64,000 nucleotides of DNA from Streptococcus sanguinis (GTDB lineage Bacteria; Bacillota; Bacilli; Lactobacillales; Streptococcaceae). Position 1 is the first letter of the stretch, and each line of letters opens with the position of its first letter. A program made the translations under genes and the position numbers. A model generated the notes under the pieces. That model had not been told where the DNA came from. It did not search any database and saw nothing but the letters and a program-made list of their open reading frames with translations. The DNA lies in NCBI RefSeq assembly GCF_900635155.1, contig NZ_LR134002.1:496001-560000 (forward strand), written 5' to 3'. Positions 38,829 to 51,228 of the stretch are shown piece by piece.

Positions 38829-39490
38829 CAGAGTGTCTTTTATGCAAAGGGCAAATTGAGGACAAAAGTAGTTTTTTACGGCTTTTTCTATTAAAAGAAG
38901 AAGGACCAAGCTGCTGCTCCACTTGTTATCAAAATTTTGAACGCATATCTGAAGAGCATTGCCCTCGCTGTTTTCGCGACGGGAAATCAGATTTATGCAC
39001 AGATTGCAAAAAGTGGGAGGAAGAAGGGAATCTAGTCCAGCACCAGTCAATATTTACTTATAATCAAGCAATGAAGGCTTATTTCAGTCAATACAAGTTT
39101 CAGGGAGACTATGCATTGCGCTTTGTATTTGCAAAAGCAACTAAAAAAGCAGTCAAAATGTTTAGAGAGCACACCATTGTTCCGATTCCAGTCAGTATAG
39201 AAAAATTTCAAGTTCGAGGATTTAATCAAGTGCAGGGAATTTTAGATGCAGGAAAAGTAGCATATAGAAATATCTTAGAGAAAAAAGACACCCTAGCCCA
39301 GTCGAGCAAGACACGTGAGGAGCGTCTGCAGACTCAGCAAGCCTTTGAAATTAAGAAAGAAGTTGATTTGCCAGATAAAATTTTGCTGGTTGATGATATC
39401 TATACGACTGGAAAAACCTTGCAATTGGCCAAGCAAATCTTATTGGAAGCCGGTGTGAAAGAAGTATTGTCGTTTTCAATCGCAAGATAA
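38825..39490 (+). CDS. comFC: Competence protein ComFC (phosphoribosyltransferase-like)
   Basis: A 221-residue ComF-family protein. An N-terminal zinc-ribbon-like part holds paired cysteines (CLLC, CSTC, CPRC, CTDC). The C-terminal type I phosphoribosyltransferase fold has the PRPP motif LLVDDIYTTGKTL. It binds ComFA and is needed for efficient DNA import. It is co-transcribed with comFA under SigX. Confidence 0.93.
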   Translation: MTECLLCKGQIEDKSSFLRLFLLKEEGPSCCSTCYQNFERISEEHCPRCFRDGKSDLCTDCKKWEEEGNLVQHQSIFTYNQAMKAYFSQYKFQGDYALRFVFAKATKKAVKMFREHTIVPIPVSIEKFQVRGFNQVQGILDAGKVAYRNILEKKDTLAQSSKTREERLQTQQAFEIKKEVDLPDKILLVDDIYTTGKTLQLAKQILLEAGVKEVLSFSIAR

Positions 39491-39498
39491 GAAAAAAT

Positions 39499-39527
39499 TT
39501 GCAAAAAAGGAATGAAAGCGTTATAAT
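39499..39527 (+). promoter_or_regulatory. Promoter of hpf
   Basis: TTGCAA (39499-39504), 17-bp spacer, TATAAT (39522-39527). Confidence 0.75.
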
Positions 39528-39571
39528 GATATTATAAATAAAACATTTATGTTTAGAAAGAAGGTACTTAT

Positions 39572-40114
39572 ATGCTTAAATATAGTATCCGTGGTGAAAA
39601 CCTAGAAGTAACAGATGCTCTCCGTGACTACGTAGTTTCTAAACTTGAGAAGATTGAGAAGTATTTCCAAGCAGAGCAAGAACTTGATGCGCGTGTGAAC
39701 CTCAAGGTTTACCGTGAAAAGACTGCGAAAGTGGAAGTGACAATTCCGCTAGGCTCCATCACTCTTCGTGCAGAAGATATCTCTCAGGACATGTATGGAT
39801 CAATTGATTTGGTCACAGATAAGATTGAGCGCCAAATCCGCAAAAATAAGACCAAGATTGAAAGAAAGAATCGCAATAAAGTTGCTACAAGTCAGCTTTT
39901 CACAGATTCCTTTGCTGAAGAAGCAGAAGAAGTCCCATCAAAAGTTGTCCGTTCAAAACACATAGATTTGAAGCCAATGGACTTGGAAGAAGCGATTCTG
40001 CAGATGGATTTGTTGGGTCATGATTTCTTTATCTATTCCGATGCAGAGGACAGCAGCACAAATGTTATATACCGTCGTGAAGATGGAGATATTGGACTGT
40101 TAGAAGTCAAATAA
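39572..40114 (+). CDS. hpf: Long-form ribosome hibernation promoting factor
   Basis: A 180-residue long HPF. The N-terminal beta-alpha-beta domain (MLKYSIRGENLEVTDALRDYVVSKLEKIEKYF) binds the 30S decoding centre. A linker follows, then the C-terminal dimerisation domain (about 120-180, KHIDLKPMDLEEAILQMDLLGHDFFIY) that joins two 30S subunits into 100S dimers in stationary phase. It is usually just downstream of comFC in streptococci. It stands directly before the rRNA operon here. Confidence 0.95.
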   Translation: MLKYSIRGENLEVTDALRDYVVSKLEKIEKYFQAEQELDARVNLKVYREKTAKVEVTIPLGSITLRAEDISQDMYGSIDLVTDKIERQIRKNKTKIERKNRNKVATSQLFTDSFAEEAEEVPSKVVRSKHIDLKPMDLEEAILQMDLLGHDFFIYSDAEDSSTNVIYRREDGDIGLLEVK

Positions 40115-40277
40115 ATAAGAAAAGAGGGTTGAGAGCAAGTTTCTCACCCTTATTATTTCATAGAAAGTTATACTGCCAGATGACATAGAACAAGCAACCT
40201 AGGCACAAAGAAATTAACTTTATACTTAGAGTTTAAAAATAAACTCCAAAAAAATGTAAAAAAAATTAGAAAAGGTA

Positions 40278-40307
40278 TTGACAGGAGGTGTGGTTGGGTG
40301 ATATACT
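40278..40307 (+). promoter_or_regulatory. rRNA operon promoter
   Basis: Perfect TTGACA (40278-40283), 18-bp spacer, TATACT (40302-40307), about 140 bp before mature 16S. Confidence 0.8.
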
Positions 40308-40346
40308 AATATAGTTGTCGCGAAAGACAAAGCCCTTTGAAAACTG

Positions 40347-40366
40347 AACAAGACGAACCAAGTGCA
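40347..40366 (+). other. 5' strand of the pre-16S processing stem
   Basis: AACAAGA (40347-40353) and CCAAGTGCA (40358-40366) are complementary to TCTTGTT (42033-42039) and TGCACTTGG (42023-42031) after 16S. The helix closes around 16S rRNA, as expected for the RNase III site. Confidence 0.7.
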
Positions 40367-40447
40367 GGGTGACATAGAGATATGTAACCTGTCAAAAAAA
40401 CGAAAATAAATCTGTCAGTGGACAGTAATGAGTGCGAACTCAAACTT

Positions 40448-42001
<1,554 letters not shown>

Positions 42002-42059
42002 AGTCCGTAAGGACATACGGAATGCACTTGGGTCTTGTTTAGTTTTGAGAGGGCTATGT

Positions 42060-42132
42060 GGGGCCTTAGCTCAGCTGGGAGAGCGCCTGCTTTGCACGCA
42101 GGAGGTCAGCGGTTCGATCCCGCTAGGCTCCA
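42060..42132 (+). tRNA. tRNA-Ala (TGC)
   Basis: 73 nt in the 16S-23S spacer. Acceptor GGGGCCT pairs with AGGCTCC; anticodon TGC; TTCGATC T-loop; discriminator A. No CCA is encoded. The single Ala-tRNA spacer is the usual streptococcal arrangement. Confidence 0.97.
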
Positions 42133-42284
42133 TTAGGATATGGAAGACGTTCCGCTTGCGGGAACTTCTGTAGAAAAATAGAGAACTGACACTGTGTTCG
42201 ATGAACACAAGGAAGTTAGTCTTTTTTCCTAAGAAGTTAGTCTGGAATTCAACTTTGGTTGATAGCTATCCTACTTGTCCATTG

Positions 42285-42307
42285 AAAATTGAATACTGAT
42301 ATCAAAT
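42285..42307 (+). other. 5' strand of the pre-23S processing stem
   Basis: AAAATTGAATAC and GATATCAAAT pair with ATTTGATAT and GTATTCAATTTT at 45325-45346; only a TG/T mismatch interrupts about 21 bp. This is the expected RNase III helix around 23S. Confidence 0.8.
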
Positions 42308-42375
42308 AGTAACAAGAAAATAAACCGAAAACGCTGTGAATATTAATGAGTTTAAGACTGAAAGGTCAAAAATAA

Positions 42376-45277
<2,902 letters not shown>

Positions 45278-45392
45278 AATAAGAACTTCATCAGAGTGCA
45301 GCGAATGGTTTAGAGAATTGTGAGATTTGATATTGTATTCAATTTTGAGTTGACAAGGCTTGTCTGAGAGGACAGGACAGTTAATTCAATAG

Positions 45393-45508
45393 TTAAGTGA
45401 CGATAGCCTAGGAGATACACCTGTACCCATGCCGAACACAGCAGTTAAGCCCTAGAACGCCGGAAGTAGTTGGGGGTTGCCCCCTGTGAGATATGGAAGT
45501 CGCTTAGC
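45393..45508 (+). rRNA. rrf: 5S ribosomal RNA
   Basis: 116 nt starting TTAAGTGACGATAGCC and ending GTCGCTTAGC. The conserved CCGAACACAGCAGTTAAGC (loop B/helix III) is present, and the two ends are complementary (helix I). It is the third gene of the rRNA operon. Confidence 0.96.
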
Positions 45509-45612
45509 GAAGGGAGTTTAGCTTAGTTGTAATGGAGAGGAAATCGAAATTACAATCGGCGGATGAGAGAAACGAAGTTTCTCACCGTTGGCTGAGCTAG
45601 ACTCCACCCTTT
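45509..45612 (+). other. Structured 5S to tRNA-Val spacer
   Basis: Bases 45513-45528 pair without mismatch (four G-U) with 45590-45605. Inside are two arms: GTAAT (45529-45533) with ATTAC (45549-45553), and GAGAAAC (45567-45573) with GTTTCTC (45577-45583) extended by CGG/CCG. The 5' strand copies the first 12 bases of tRNA-Val exactly and then diverges. The 3' strand can alternatively pair with the tRNA-Val 5' half. Confidence 0.6.
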
Positions 45613-45685
45613 GGGAGTTTAGCTCAGCTGGGAGAGCATCTGCCTTACAAGCAGAGGGTCAGCGGTTCGATCCCGTTAACTCCCA
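45613..45685 (+). tRNA. tRNA-Val (TAC)
   Basis: 73 nt; acceptor GGGAGTT with AACTCCC, anticodon TAC, discriminator A, no encoded CCA. First of the tRNA run after 5S. Confidence 0.96.
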
Positions 45686-45690
45686 TATTA

Positions 45691-45763
45691 GGTCCCGTAG
45701 TGTAGCGGTTATCACGTCGCCCTGTCACGGCGAAGATCGCGGGTTCGATTCCCGTCGGGACCG
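45691..45763 (+). tRNA. tRNA-Asp (GTC)
   Basis: 73 nt; acceptor GGTCCCG with CGGGACC, anticodon GTC, discriminator G. Confidence 0.96.
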
Positions 45764-45795
45764 TTGAAGTCGAGAAGATTTCAAGAAAAGTAAGA

Positions 45796-45868
45796 GACTC
45801 GTTAGCTCAGTTGGTAGAGCATTTGACTTTTAATCAAAGGGTCACTGGTTCGAGCCCAGTACGGGTCA
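45796..45868 (+). tRNA. tRNA-Lys (TTT)
   Basis: 73 nt; acceptor GACTCGT with ACGGGTC, anticodon TTT, discriminator A. Confidence 0.96.
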
Positions 45869-45873
45869 TAAGA

Positions 45874-45955
45874 GCGGGTTTGGCGGAATTGGCAGACGCA
45901 CCAGATTTAGGATCTGGCGCTTTAGGGCGTGGGGGTTCAAGTCCCTTAACCCGCA
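45874..45955 (+). tRNA. tRNA-Leu (TAG)
   Basis: 82 nt with a long variable arm; acceptor GCGGGTT with AACCCGC, anticodon TAG, discriminator A. Confidence 0.95.
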
Positions 45956-45971
45956 TATAAGATAATAATGA

Positions 45972-46044
45972 GCCGGCTTAGCTCAGTTGGTAGAGCATCT
46001 GATTTGTAATCAGAGGGTCGCGTGTTCAAGTCATGTAGCCGGCA
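45972..46044 (+). tRNA. tRNA-Thr (TGT)
   Basis: 73 nt; acceptor GCCGGCT with AGCCGGC, anticodon TGT, discriminator A. Confidence 0.96.
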
Positions 46045-46058
46045 TTTTTGAATAGGAT

Positions 46059-46130
46059 GCGAACGTAGTTCAGTGGTAGAACATCACCTTGCCAAGGTGG
46101 GGGTCGCGGGTTCGAATCCCGTCGTTCGCT
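46059..46130 (+). tRNA. tRNA-Gly (GCC)
   Basis: 72 nt; acceptor GCGAACG with CGTTCGC, anticodon GCC, discriminator T. Confidence 0.95.
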
Positions 46131-46137
46131 TGAGGCG

Positions 46138-46223
46138 GCCGGGGTGGCGGAACTGGCAGACGCACAGGACTTAAAATCCTGCGATTGGTAACGATCGTAC
46201 CGGTTCGATTCCGGTCCTCGGCA
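46138..46223 (+). tRNA. tRNA-Leu (TAA)
   Basis: 86 nt with a long variable arm; acceptor GCCGGGG with CCTCGGC, anticodon TAA, discriminator A. Confidence 0.95.
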
Positions 46224-46257
46224 TAGACTTGTAAGAGGCAGAAGTGGAAGAAGATGA

Positions 46258-46331
46258 GCACCCTTAGCTCAACTGGATAGAGTACCTGACTACGAATCAG
46301 GCGGTTAGAGGTTCGACTCCTCTAGGGTGCA
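46258..46331 (+). tRNA. tRNA-Arg (ACG), copy 1
   Basis: 74 nt; acceptor GCACCCT with AGGGTGC, anticodon ACG (A34 would be edited to inosine by TadA). Identical to the copy at 46389. Confidence 0.96.
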
Positions 46332-46340
46332 TTAAATTGT

Positions 46341-46368
46341 TTGATTTTTTCTTAACTTTTGTTATAAT
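46341..46368 (+). promoter_or_regulatory. Candidate promoter between the two tRNA-Arg genes
   Basis: TTGATT (46341-46346), 16-bp spacer, TATAAT (46363-46368), 21 bp before the second tRNA-Arg. Confidence 0.6.
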
Positions 46369-46388
46369 GAATTTAATATAAATAGTGA

Positions 46389-46462
46389 GCACCCTTAGCT
46401 CAACTGGATAGAGTACCTGACTACGAATCAGGCGGTTAGAGGTTCGACTCCTCTAGGGTGCA
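46389..46462 (+). tRNA. tRNA-Arg (ACG), copy 2
   Basis: 74 nt, identical to the copy at 46258-46331. It and tRNA-Pro may be transcribed from the promoter at 46341-46368 as well as from the rRNA operon. Confidence 0.96.
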
Positions 46463-46508
46463 TTTGGAAGCGAAGTCTTAGGGCTCCGTTTTTAGATTGT
46501 TTAAACAC

Positions 46509-46582
46509 CGGGAAGTAGCTCAGCTTGGTAGAGTACTTGGTTTGGGACCAAGGTGTCGCAGGTTCGAATCCTGTCTTCCCGA
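46509..46582 (+). tRNA. tRNA-Pro (TGG)
   Basis: 74 nt; acceptor CGGGAAG with CTTCCCG, anticodon TGG, discriminator A. Last gene of the rRNA-tRNA operon. Confidence 0.95.
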
Positions 46583-46593
46583 CTAGATAACAT

Positions 46594-46632
46594 AAAAGAT
46601 AGATATACTGATCTATCTTTTTTCTTTTTTAA
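46594..46632 (+). terminator. Terminator of the rRNA-tRNA operon
   Basis: AAAGATAGAT (46595-46604) and ATCTATCTTT (46611-46620) pair, then a long T-run. Confidence 0.9.
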
Positions 46633-46892
46633 GAAAACTGTGTGTTCAGTATCTATGACTTAGCTAACATATGTTGTTATTAAGACTCCTTACTTAACTT
46701 ATAGTCGGATTTAATTAGAGATACAATCTTTTTAGATTTACTGGTCCTGTCCTTTTCTATATTCATGTTAGAAAGCAAGTGATTTGATTATTTAATCTGG
46801 TTTAGATTATTTATAAGACTAGTGTTCCGGGAGTTTAGGCTGTATCAAGCTGCTCAAATGTACTTTCCATTTGGGATGAATAATATTAAAGA
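46633..46892. other. Gene-free AT-rich stretch after the tRNA cluster
   Basis: I find no supported gene, promoter or strong structure in these 260 bases. A 28-codon open frame on the minus strand (46680-46766) lacks a ribosome site. It may be a decayed remnant. Confidence 0.4.
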
Positions 46893-46938
46893 TAAAAACC
46901 TCTGATAGCAGTGAATAGTTGCTTTCAGAGGTTTTTAT
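46893..46938 (-). terminator. Terminator of the DUF960 gene
   Basis: AAAAACCTCTGA (46894-46905) pairs with TCAGAGGTTTTT (46925-46936). It reads as a terminator for the minus-strand gene that ends at 46958. Confidence 0.75.
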
Positions 46939-46957
46939 ATGTGCTGAGTTTGATTTA

Positions 46958-47275
46958 CTACATCAAAGAGTATTCGTCAGATAGCATAATGGTTTCTTTG
47001 CCCTTATTATCAACGATGTAGACTTTTCTAGGAAAGAAAGGGTCAAATTGATAGTTTAAGTCAAATGAAATAATGGTGTTGAAGTTTTTTTGTGAGAATC
47101 GTAGAGATACTCTTCCTTGGCGGTTGATGATTTCGAACTTGAGGACTGGGCGAAGTTCAAAGACCCCTTTGAGATTGTTATCAATGATGTACCAGAATGA
47201 GTCGACAATTTCTTCAGGGAGGCTCGTCATGATGCCAAAGCTGGCATATCGGCCGAGAGTATTTGTAAATGCCAT
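46958..47275 (-). CDS. DUF960 family protein
   Basis: A 105-residue protein of the DUF960 family of low-GC Gram-positives. It has no membrane segment and no catalytic motif I recognise. The pattern is alternating beta-rich: RVSLRFSQKNFNTIISFDLNYQF then FPRKVYIVDNKGKETIMLSDEY. Function unknown. GAAAGGAGT precedes the start. It has its own terminator; the next minus-strand gene (DUF402) also ends in a separate hairpin. Confidence 0.75.
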   Translation of the reverse strand: MAFTNTLGRYASFGIMTSLPEEIVDSFWYIIDNNLKGVFELRPVLKFEIINRQGRVSLRFSQKNFNTIISFDLNYQFDPFFPRKVYIVDNKGKETIMLSDEYSLM

Positions 47276-47370
47276 TGGAGACTCCTTTCTTACAGTCTGG
47301 ATTTTCTTATATGATACCCGAAAATGCTTGAGATTGCAAGAATTTGACCTCTGGTGAGGCCGAATTAGAC

Positions 47371-47398
47371 AAAAGAAAAAGAGCTTGCGCTCTTTGAC
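47371..47398 (-). terminator. Terminator of the DUF402 gene
   Basis: AAAGAGC (47378-47384) pairs with GCTCTTT (47389-47395) around TTGC; on the minus strand it runs into TTTCTTTTG. Confidence 0.7.
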
Positions 47399-47402
47399 AA
47401 CT

Positions 47403-47936
47403 TTATCGATTCTTTAGTTCAACATAACGTTTGTACCAAATATTGACATAAGCATCTGAAAATGGACCTCTTCCGTTGTTAATCCAATCAACTAGGATTT
47501 TGACATTTTCTTTGAGAATGAAATCCAAATCATCAGAATAGTGCATCTGTTTTTTGTGGCGTTCATATTCTTCTACATCCAAGAGACGTTTTTCACCATC
47601 AGCAAAGACTTTGACATCTAAATCATAGTCAATGTATTTTAGAGCTTCATTATCCAGATAGTAAGGACTGGCTAGGTTGCAGTAGTATGAAGTTCCATTG
47701 TCGCGAATCATGGCAATGATATTAAACCAGTATTTTTTATGAAAATAGACAATGGCTGGTTCACGTGTTACCCAACGTCGGCCATCACTTTCTGTTACCA
47801 GTGTGTGGTCATTAACGCCAATAATGGCGTTTTCTGTTGTCTTTAGTACCATGGTATCTCGCCAAGTGCGGTGAAGATTCCCATCATGCTTATAACTTTG
47901 AATTGTAATAAAGTCGCCTTCTTTTGGAAGTTTCAT
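47403..47936 (-). CDS. DUF402 nucleoside tri-/diphosphate phosphatase-like protein
   Basis: A 177-residue DUF402 protein. [55 protein letters not shown] and the later [32 protein letters not shown] match the family that includes staphylococcal SA1684, reported to hydrolyse nucleoside di- and triphosphates with a metal-binding acidic face (here DYDLDVK and the downstream DVEEYE). No membrane segment. The gene sits beside recX, as in other streptococci. Confidence 0.85.
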   Translation of the reverse strand: MKLPKEGDFITIQSYKHDGNLHRTWRDTMVLKTTENAIIGVNDHTLVTESDGRRWVTREPAIVYFHKKYWFNIIAMIRDNGTSYYCNLASPYYLDNEALKYIDYDLDVKVFADGEKRLLDVEEYERHKKQMHYSDDLDFILKENVKILVDWINNGRGPFSDAYVNIWYKRYVELKNR

Positions 47937-48022
47937 AACTTACCAACTTTCTACAATTTATAAGTTCATCTTCTATATTGTAACATATTTTCATAGAAAT
48001 GCATAAGTTTTCATTGGAAATC

Positions 48023-48799
48023 TTAAAGATATTCTCTCAGGGCGCTAGCGATGTCGGAGAAATCATAGCCCTTGCGGGCTAGAGCTTGGGTTAAACGCTG
48101 TTTTAGGTCGTAGCCGTCGTACTTTTTTGAGTACTTGCGGTATTTCTTGTCTAGCTCTTTATAGAGTAGCTCTTGCTGGTTTTCTTTGTCTTCTTCGATT
48201 TCCAAATGCTGATAGGCGGTTTTAGCTTGACTATAGGAAAAACCTTTGTTTATCAAGGATTGAAGTATTTTATCTTGTAAGGCCTTGCTGGGCAGTTTTC
48301 CCTGATGTTTTTTGAGCAGCTTTTCGGCAACCTTGTCTGTTAGTTCAGTAAAATCAAACTGGCTCAATTCTTCTTCTATGATGGTGCTAGAAATCCCTTT
48401 TTGGCTGAGTTTTTGTTTTAGAACAAAAGCGCCTTTGTCACCAGTGATAAGATTGGATTGGATAAAAGAGTTAGCATATTTTCTATCATTAATCCAATTA
48501 TCCTTTTTTAGATTGTCCAAGACCTGGCTGATGATTTCTGGTTGGATGTCGTGCTGTGTTAAGTAGTCTTTAACTTCCTTGGCAGTTCTTTGCTTGAAGG
48601 AAAGATGGTAGAGGGCTAGATTTTTTCCGTAGGAAAATTGGGCATAGCCTTGAATTTCTTTTAGCTCCTGCTCCGTGATTTCCATTCCTTTAGACAACAT
48701 GAAGCGAACAATGGTGTCTTCTGTAATATAGAGCTTTTCACTGTCGTCCAACTCCAAGAGGTAGAGTCTTTTTTTCTTTTCGATTTTTGTGATTTTCAT
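48023..48799 (-). CDS. recX: Regulatory protein RecX
   Basis: A 258-residue RecX, a modulator of RecA filaments. Helical triple repeats are seen: [40 protein letters not shown], and later [32 protein letters not shown] repeats. The N-terminal 50 residues form an added beta-rich region common in streptococcal RecX. It is divergent in strand from rlmCD, and the phosphotransferase-like gene lies between them. Confidence 0.92.
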   Translation of the reverse strand: MKITKIEKKKRLYLLELDDSEKLYITEDTIVRFMLSKGMEITEQELKEIQGYAQFSYGKNLALYHLSFKQRTAKEVKDYLTQHDIQPEIISQVLDNLKKDNWINDRKYANSFIQSNLITGDKGAFVLKQKLSQKGISSTIIEEELSQFDFTELTDKVAEKLLKKHQGKLPSKALQDKILQSLINKGFSYSQAKTAYQHLEIEEDKENQQELLYKELDKKYRKYSKKYDGYDLKQRLTQALARKGYDFSDIASALREYL

Positions 48800-48825
48800 A
48801 GGGGATTTTGGTAAAGTCCTTTCTT

Positions 48826-49602
48826 TTAGCCAAATGCTTCAAAGGCAGCAATCAAGCGCAGTTTGTCTGTATCAACATCCTTCCTGCCATAGTAGTCAAG
48901 AAATAGCTCTGCATATTTAGGTTCAGATAAATTATAAGTAAGAGACCAGATCGCCCAGTAAAGGTCAAAGTGGCGATCGCTAAGGCCGGCGAGACCAAGG
49001 TCAATAAAGCAGGAGAAGGTTGCTGCGTCTTTCAGAATGAAATTAGGCAAGCAGGCATCTCCGTGGATCAAGGCGTCCGCCGTCAGTAGCTGTCCCTGCT
49101 CTTGGATAAGCTGGTAAGCTTCCTCTCGGTTTTGGATATGAAATTGAGGCAGTATGGCTTTTTGATAAAAGCAACCTTTCCGATAATTTTCCGCTGCTTG
49201 TTCTTTATAGTGTTGGAGGCGATGCTGGATTGGGAAATGCTGGGGTTGGATGCTGTGAAGTTTTTTTAGTGCGGTAGCCATCGTTTGGCAAAGTTCTTCT
49301 GGCTGTTGAAGAAAGGCTAGGGCGTCCTTGCCCTCGGCTTCTTTAGTCAGCAGGTAGTCCTTATCTTCTGTCAGGTAGTGAATGACAGGCACACTGAGTC
49401 CTTGCTTTTCAAACCACTTGGCAAGTGTGGCTTCTTGGGCTAACTGGCCTTTTTGGTCGATTTTCAAATAATAGCCTGTATCAGCATAGAAAACGCTGGC
49501 TGCAGAATGTGAGGAGCTGTCGTAAAAGTTGGCTCCCTCTAGATAAGTTCGTATTTGCTCAGGGAACTGGGCTAGTGGAAGGGATATTTTTTCTGCTTTC
49601 AT
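48826..49602 (-). CDS. Aminoglycoside phosphotransferase-like kinase (APH family)
   Basis: A 258-residue protein kinase-like fold enzyme. Brenner-type motif [11 protein letters not shown] (catalytic Asp) and [24 protein letters not shown] (metal-binding Asp) are APH(3')/choline kinase hallmarks. LKKLHSIQ and GKDALAFL also match. I take ATG 49602, because the extra eight upstream residues would start from TTG with no ribosome site. TACAAT is 6 bp before that ATG. Substrate unknown; aminoglycoside resistance is possible but not implied. Confidence 0.75.
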   Translation of the reverse strand: MKAEKISLPLAQFPEQIRTYLEGANFYDSSSHSAASVFYADTGYYLKIDQKGQLAQEATLAKWFEKQGLSVPVIHYLTEDKDYLLTKEAEGKDALAFLQQPEELCQTMATALKKLHSIQPQHFPIQHRLQHYKEQAAENYRKGCFYQKAILPQFHIQNREEAYQLIQEQGQLLTADALIHGDACLPNFILKDAATFSCFIDLGLAGLSDRHFDLYWAIWSLTYNLSEPKYAELFLDYYGRKDVDTDKLRLIAAFEAFG

Positions 49603-49608
49603 ACTTTT

Positions 49609-49651
49609 ATTGTAACATATTCTCAACTAATGCGACGCAGCGTGGTATAAT
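49609..49651. promoter_or_regulatory. Divergent extended -10 promoters, APH-like and rlmCD
   Basis: Minus strand: TGT-TACAAT (hexamer 49614-49609) reads toward the APH-like gene. Plus strand: TGG-TATAAT (49646-49651) reads toward rlmCD. In both cases exactly 6 bp separate the hexamer from the ATG, and no ribosome site is visible, so both mRNAs may be leaderless. Confidence 0.6.
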
Positions 49652-49657
49652 AGAAGC

Positions 49658-51028
49658 ATGAATGTGAAAGTGAAGCAAAGAATCCCTTTGAAAATTAAGA
49701 AAATGGGGATTAATGGGGAAGGGATTGGATTTTATAAGAAAACTCTGGTCTTTGTGCCAGGGGCTTTGAAAGGCGAGGAAGTCTACTGTCAGGTGACCAG
49801 AGTTCAGCGTAATTTCATCGAGGCCAAGCTCTTGACCATCAACAAGCGGTCAAAATTTCGGGTGGAAGCGCCTTGTGAGATTTATGATAGGTGTGGGGGC
49901 TGTCAAATCATGCACCTCCACTATGACAAGCAGTTGGAGTTTAAGGAAGATTTGCTGCGTCAGGCTTTGAAAAAATTTGCGCCAGCTGGCTACGAGAACT
50001 ATGAGATTCGTCCGACCATTGGTATGCAGGAGCCGCTCTATTATCGGGCCAAGTTGCAGTTTCAGACTCGGAAATTTAAGGATGAGGTCAAAGCGGGGCT
50101 CTATGCCCAGAATTCCCACTATCTGGTCTCGCTGAAAAACTGTCTGGTTCAGGACAAGGTAACGCAACAGATCATAAATAAGGTTGCTCGGCTTTTAAGT
50201 AAGTATAGGCTGCCTATCTATGATGAGAGGAAGACTGCTGGAGTACGTACGGTCATGATTCGCAGATCCAGAAAGACGGGTCAGGTGCAGATGATTTTTG
50301 TGACAGGGCGCAAGCTGGACTTCTCTCTAGTAGTTCAAGACCTAGTGGCTGAATTTCCAGAGTTGGAGACAGTAGCAGTCAATTATCATACGAGCAAGTC
50401 TAGTGAGATTTATGGGGATAAGACAGAGATTATCTGGGGTGAGGAGGCAATCCAAGAAGGAGTGCTGGACTATGAATTCTCCCTGTCGCCTCGAGCTTTC
50501 TATCAGCTCAACCCTGAGCAAACAGAGGTGCTCTATGGGGAGGCGGTTAAGGCGCTGGATGTAACGGAAGAAGACCATTTAATTGATGCTTATTGCGGAG
50601 TGGGGACCATCGGCTTTGCCTTTGCTAAAAGGGTCAAATCTCTGAGGGGCATGGACATCATCCCTGAGGCCATTGAAGACGCCAAGCGTAATGCAAAAAG
50701 GATGGGCTTTGCCAATACGCTCTACGAGGCTGGAACGGCAGAGGAGATTATTCCTCGCTGGTACGCTGAGGGTTATAGGGCGGATGCCTTAATTGTCGAT
50801 CCGCCGCGAACAGGTCTGGACGATAAGCTGCTGGAGACAATTGTTCGTTATGCACCTGAGAAGATGGTCTACGTTTCCTGCAATGTCTCAACTCTGGCTC
50901 GCGATTTGGTCAAGCTCTGTCGGGTCTACGATGTCCACTACATCCAGTCGGTTGATATGTTTCCGCATACCGCTCGGACTGAAGCAGTGGTGAAATTATC
51001 CAAACGAGATAGCTCTCGTTTGAGTTAA
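49658..51028 (+). CDS. rlmCD: 23S rRNA (uracil-C5)-methyltransferase RlmCD
   Basis: A 456-residue RumA-family m5U methyltransferase. An N-terminal TRAM domain (about 1-60) is followed by an iron-sulfur-like [15 protein letters not shown] motif and a SAM domain. The SAM domain has [14 protein letters not shown] (motif I), DPPRTGLD, and the catalytic Cys in [13 protein letters not shown]. In pneumococcus the orthologue makes m5U747 and m5U1939. The protein start aligns with the pneumococcal one, so ATG 49658 is favoured despite the missing ribosome site. Confidence 0.9.
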   Translation: MNVKVKQRIPLKIKKMGINGEGIGFYKKTLVFVPGALKGEEVYCQVTRVQRNFIEAKLLTINKRSKFRVEAPCEIYDRCGGCQIMHLHYDKQLEFKEDLLRQALKKFAPAGYENYEIRPTIGMQEPLYYRAKLQFQTRKFKDEVKAGLYAQNSHYLVSLKNCLVQDKVTQQIINKVARLLSKYRLPIYDERKTAGVRTVMIRRSRKTGQVQMIFVTGRKLDFSLVVQDLVAEFPELETVAVNYHTSKSSEIYGDKTEIIWGEEAIQEGVLDYEFSLSPRAFYQLNPEQTEVLYGEAVKALDVTEEDHLIDAYCGVGTIGFAFAKRVKSLRGMDIIPEAIEDAKRNAKRMGFANTLYEAGTAEEIIPRWYAEGYRADALIVDPPRTGLDDKLLETIVRYAPEKMVYVSCNVSTLARDLVKLCRVYDVHYIQSVDMFPHTARTEAVVKLSKRDSSRLS

Positions 51029-51067
51029 TCAGAAACGACTCACAAAAAAGTTGACAAAATCATTCAA

Positions 51068-51112
51068 AAAAGGACTTAGTCTTCTCTAATAAAGGGCTAA
51101 GTCTTTTCTTTT
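51068..51112 (+). terminator. Terminator of rlmCD
   Basis: GACTTAG (51073-51079) pairs with CTAAGTC (51097-51103), followed by TTTTCTTTT. Loop about 17 nt. Confidence 0.7.
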
Positions 51113-51181
51113 GTCAAAATTGCAATGGTTTTATCGGAAGCGTAAGTTTGGAAGGTCAGTCTCCACCTAATCAATTAGTCA

Positions 51182-51212
51182 CAAAAAGAGAACACTCGTC
51201 AAGTGTTCTCTA
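51182..51212 (-). terminator. Terminator of the glp operon
   Basis: AGAGAACACT (51187-51196) pairs with AGTGTTCTCT (51202-51211); on the minus strand the T-run is TTTTTG. Confidence 0.85.
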
Positions 51213-51228
51213 ATGGCAATAAATTATA

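Larger units (their letters stand above)
40115..40447 (+). other. Intergenic region hpf to 16S rRNA with rRNA leader
   Basis: It holds a weak hairpin after hpf (40123-40158: AGGGT and GAGA pair with TCTC and ACCCT). The rRNA promoter follows (40278-40307), then the rRNA leader. The leader contains a boxA-like CTTTGAAAACT (40336-40346) and the 5' strand of the pre-16S processing stem (40347-40366). No protein gene is seen. Confidence 0.7.

Noticed and set aside
46680..46766. Minus-strand 28-codon frame starting MNIEKDRTSKSKK in the gene-free stretch after the tRNAs
   Set aside because: No ribosome site, no recognised family, and it lies in AT-rich DNA where such short frames are expected by chance.
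48826..49602. Calling the APH-like protein an aminoglycoside resistance gene
   Set aside because: The kinase motifs are present, but the family includes many housekeeping small-molecule kinases, and the locus beside recX and rlmCD looks chromosomal and conserved.
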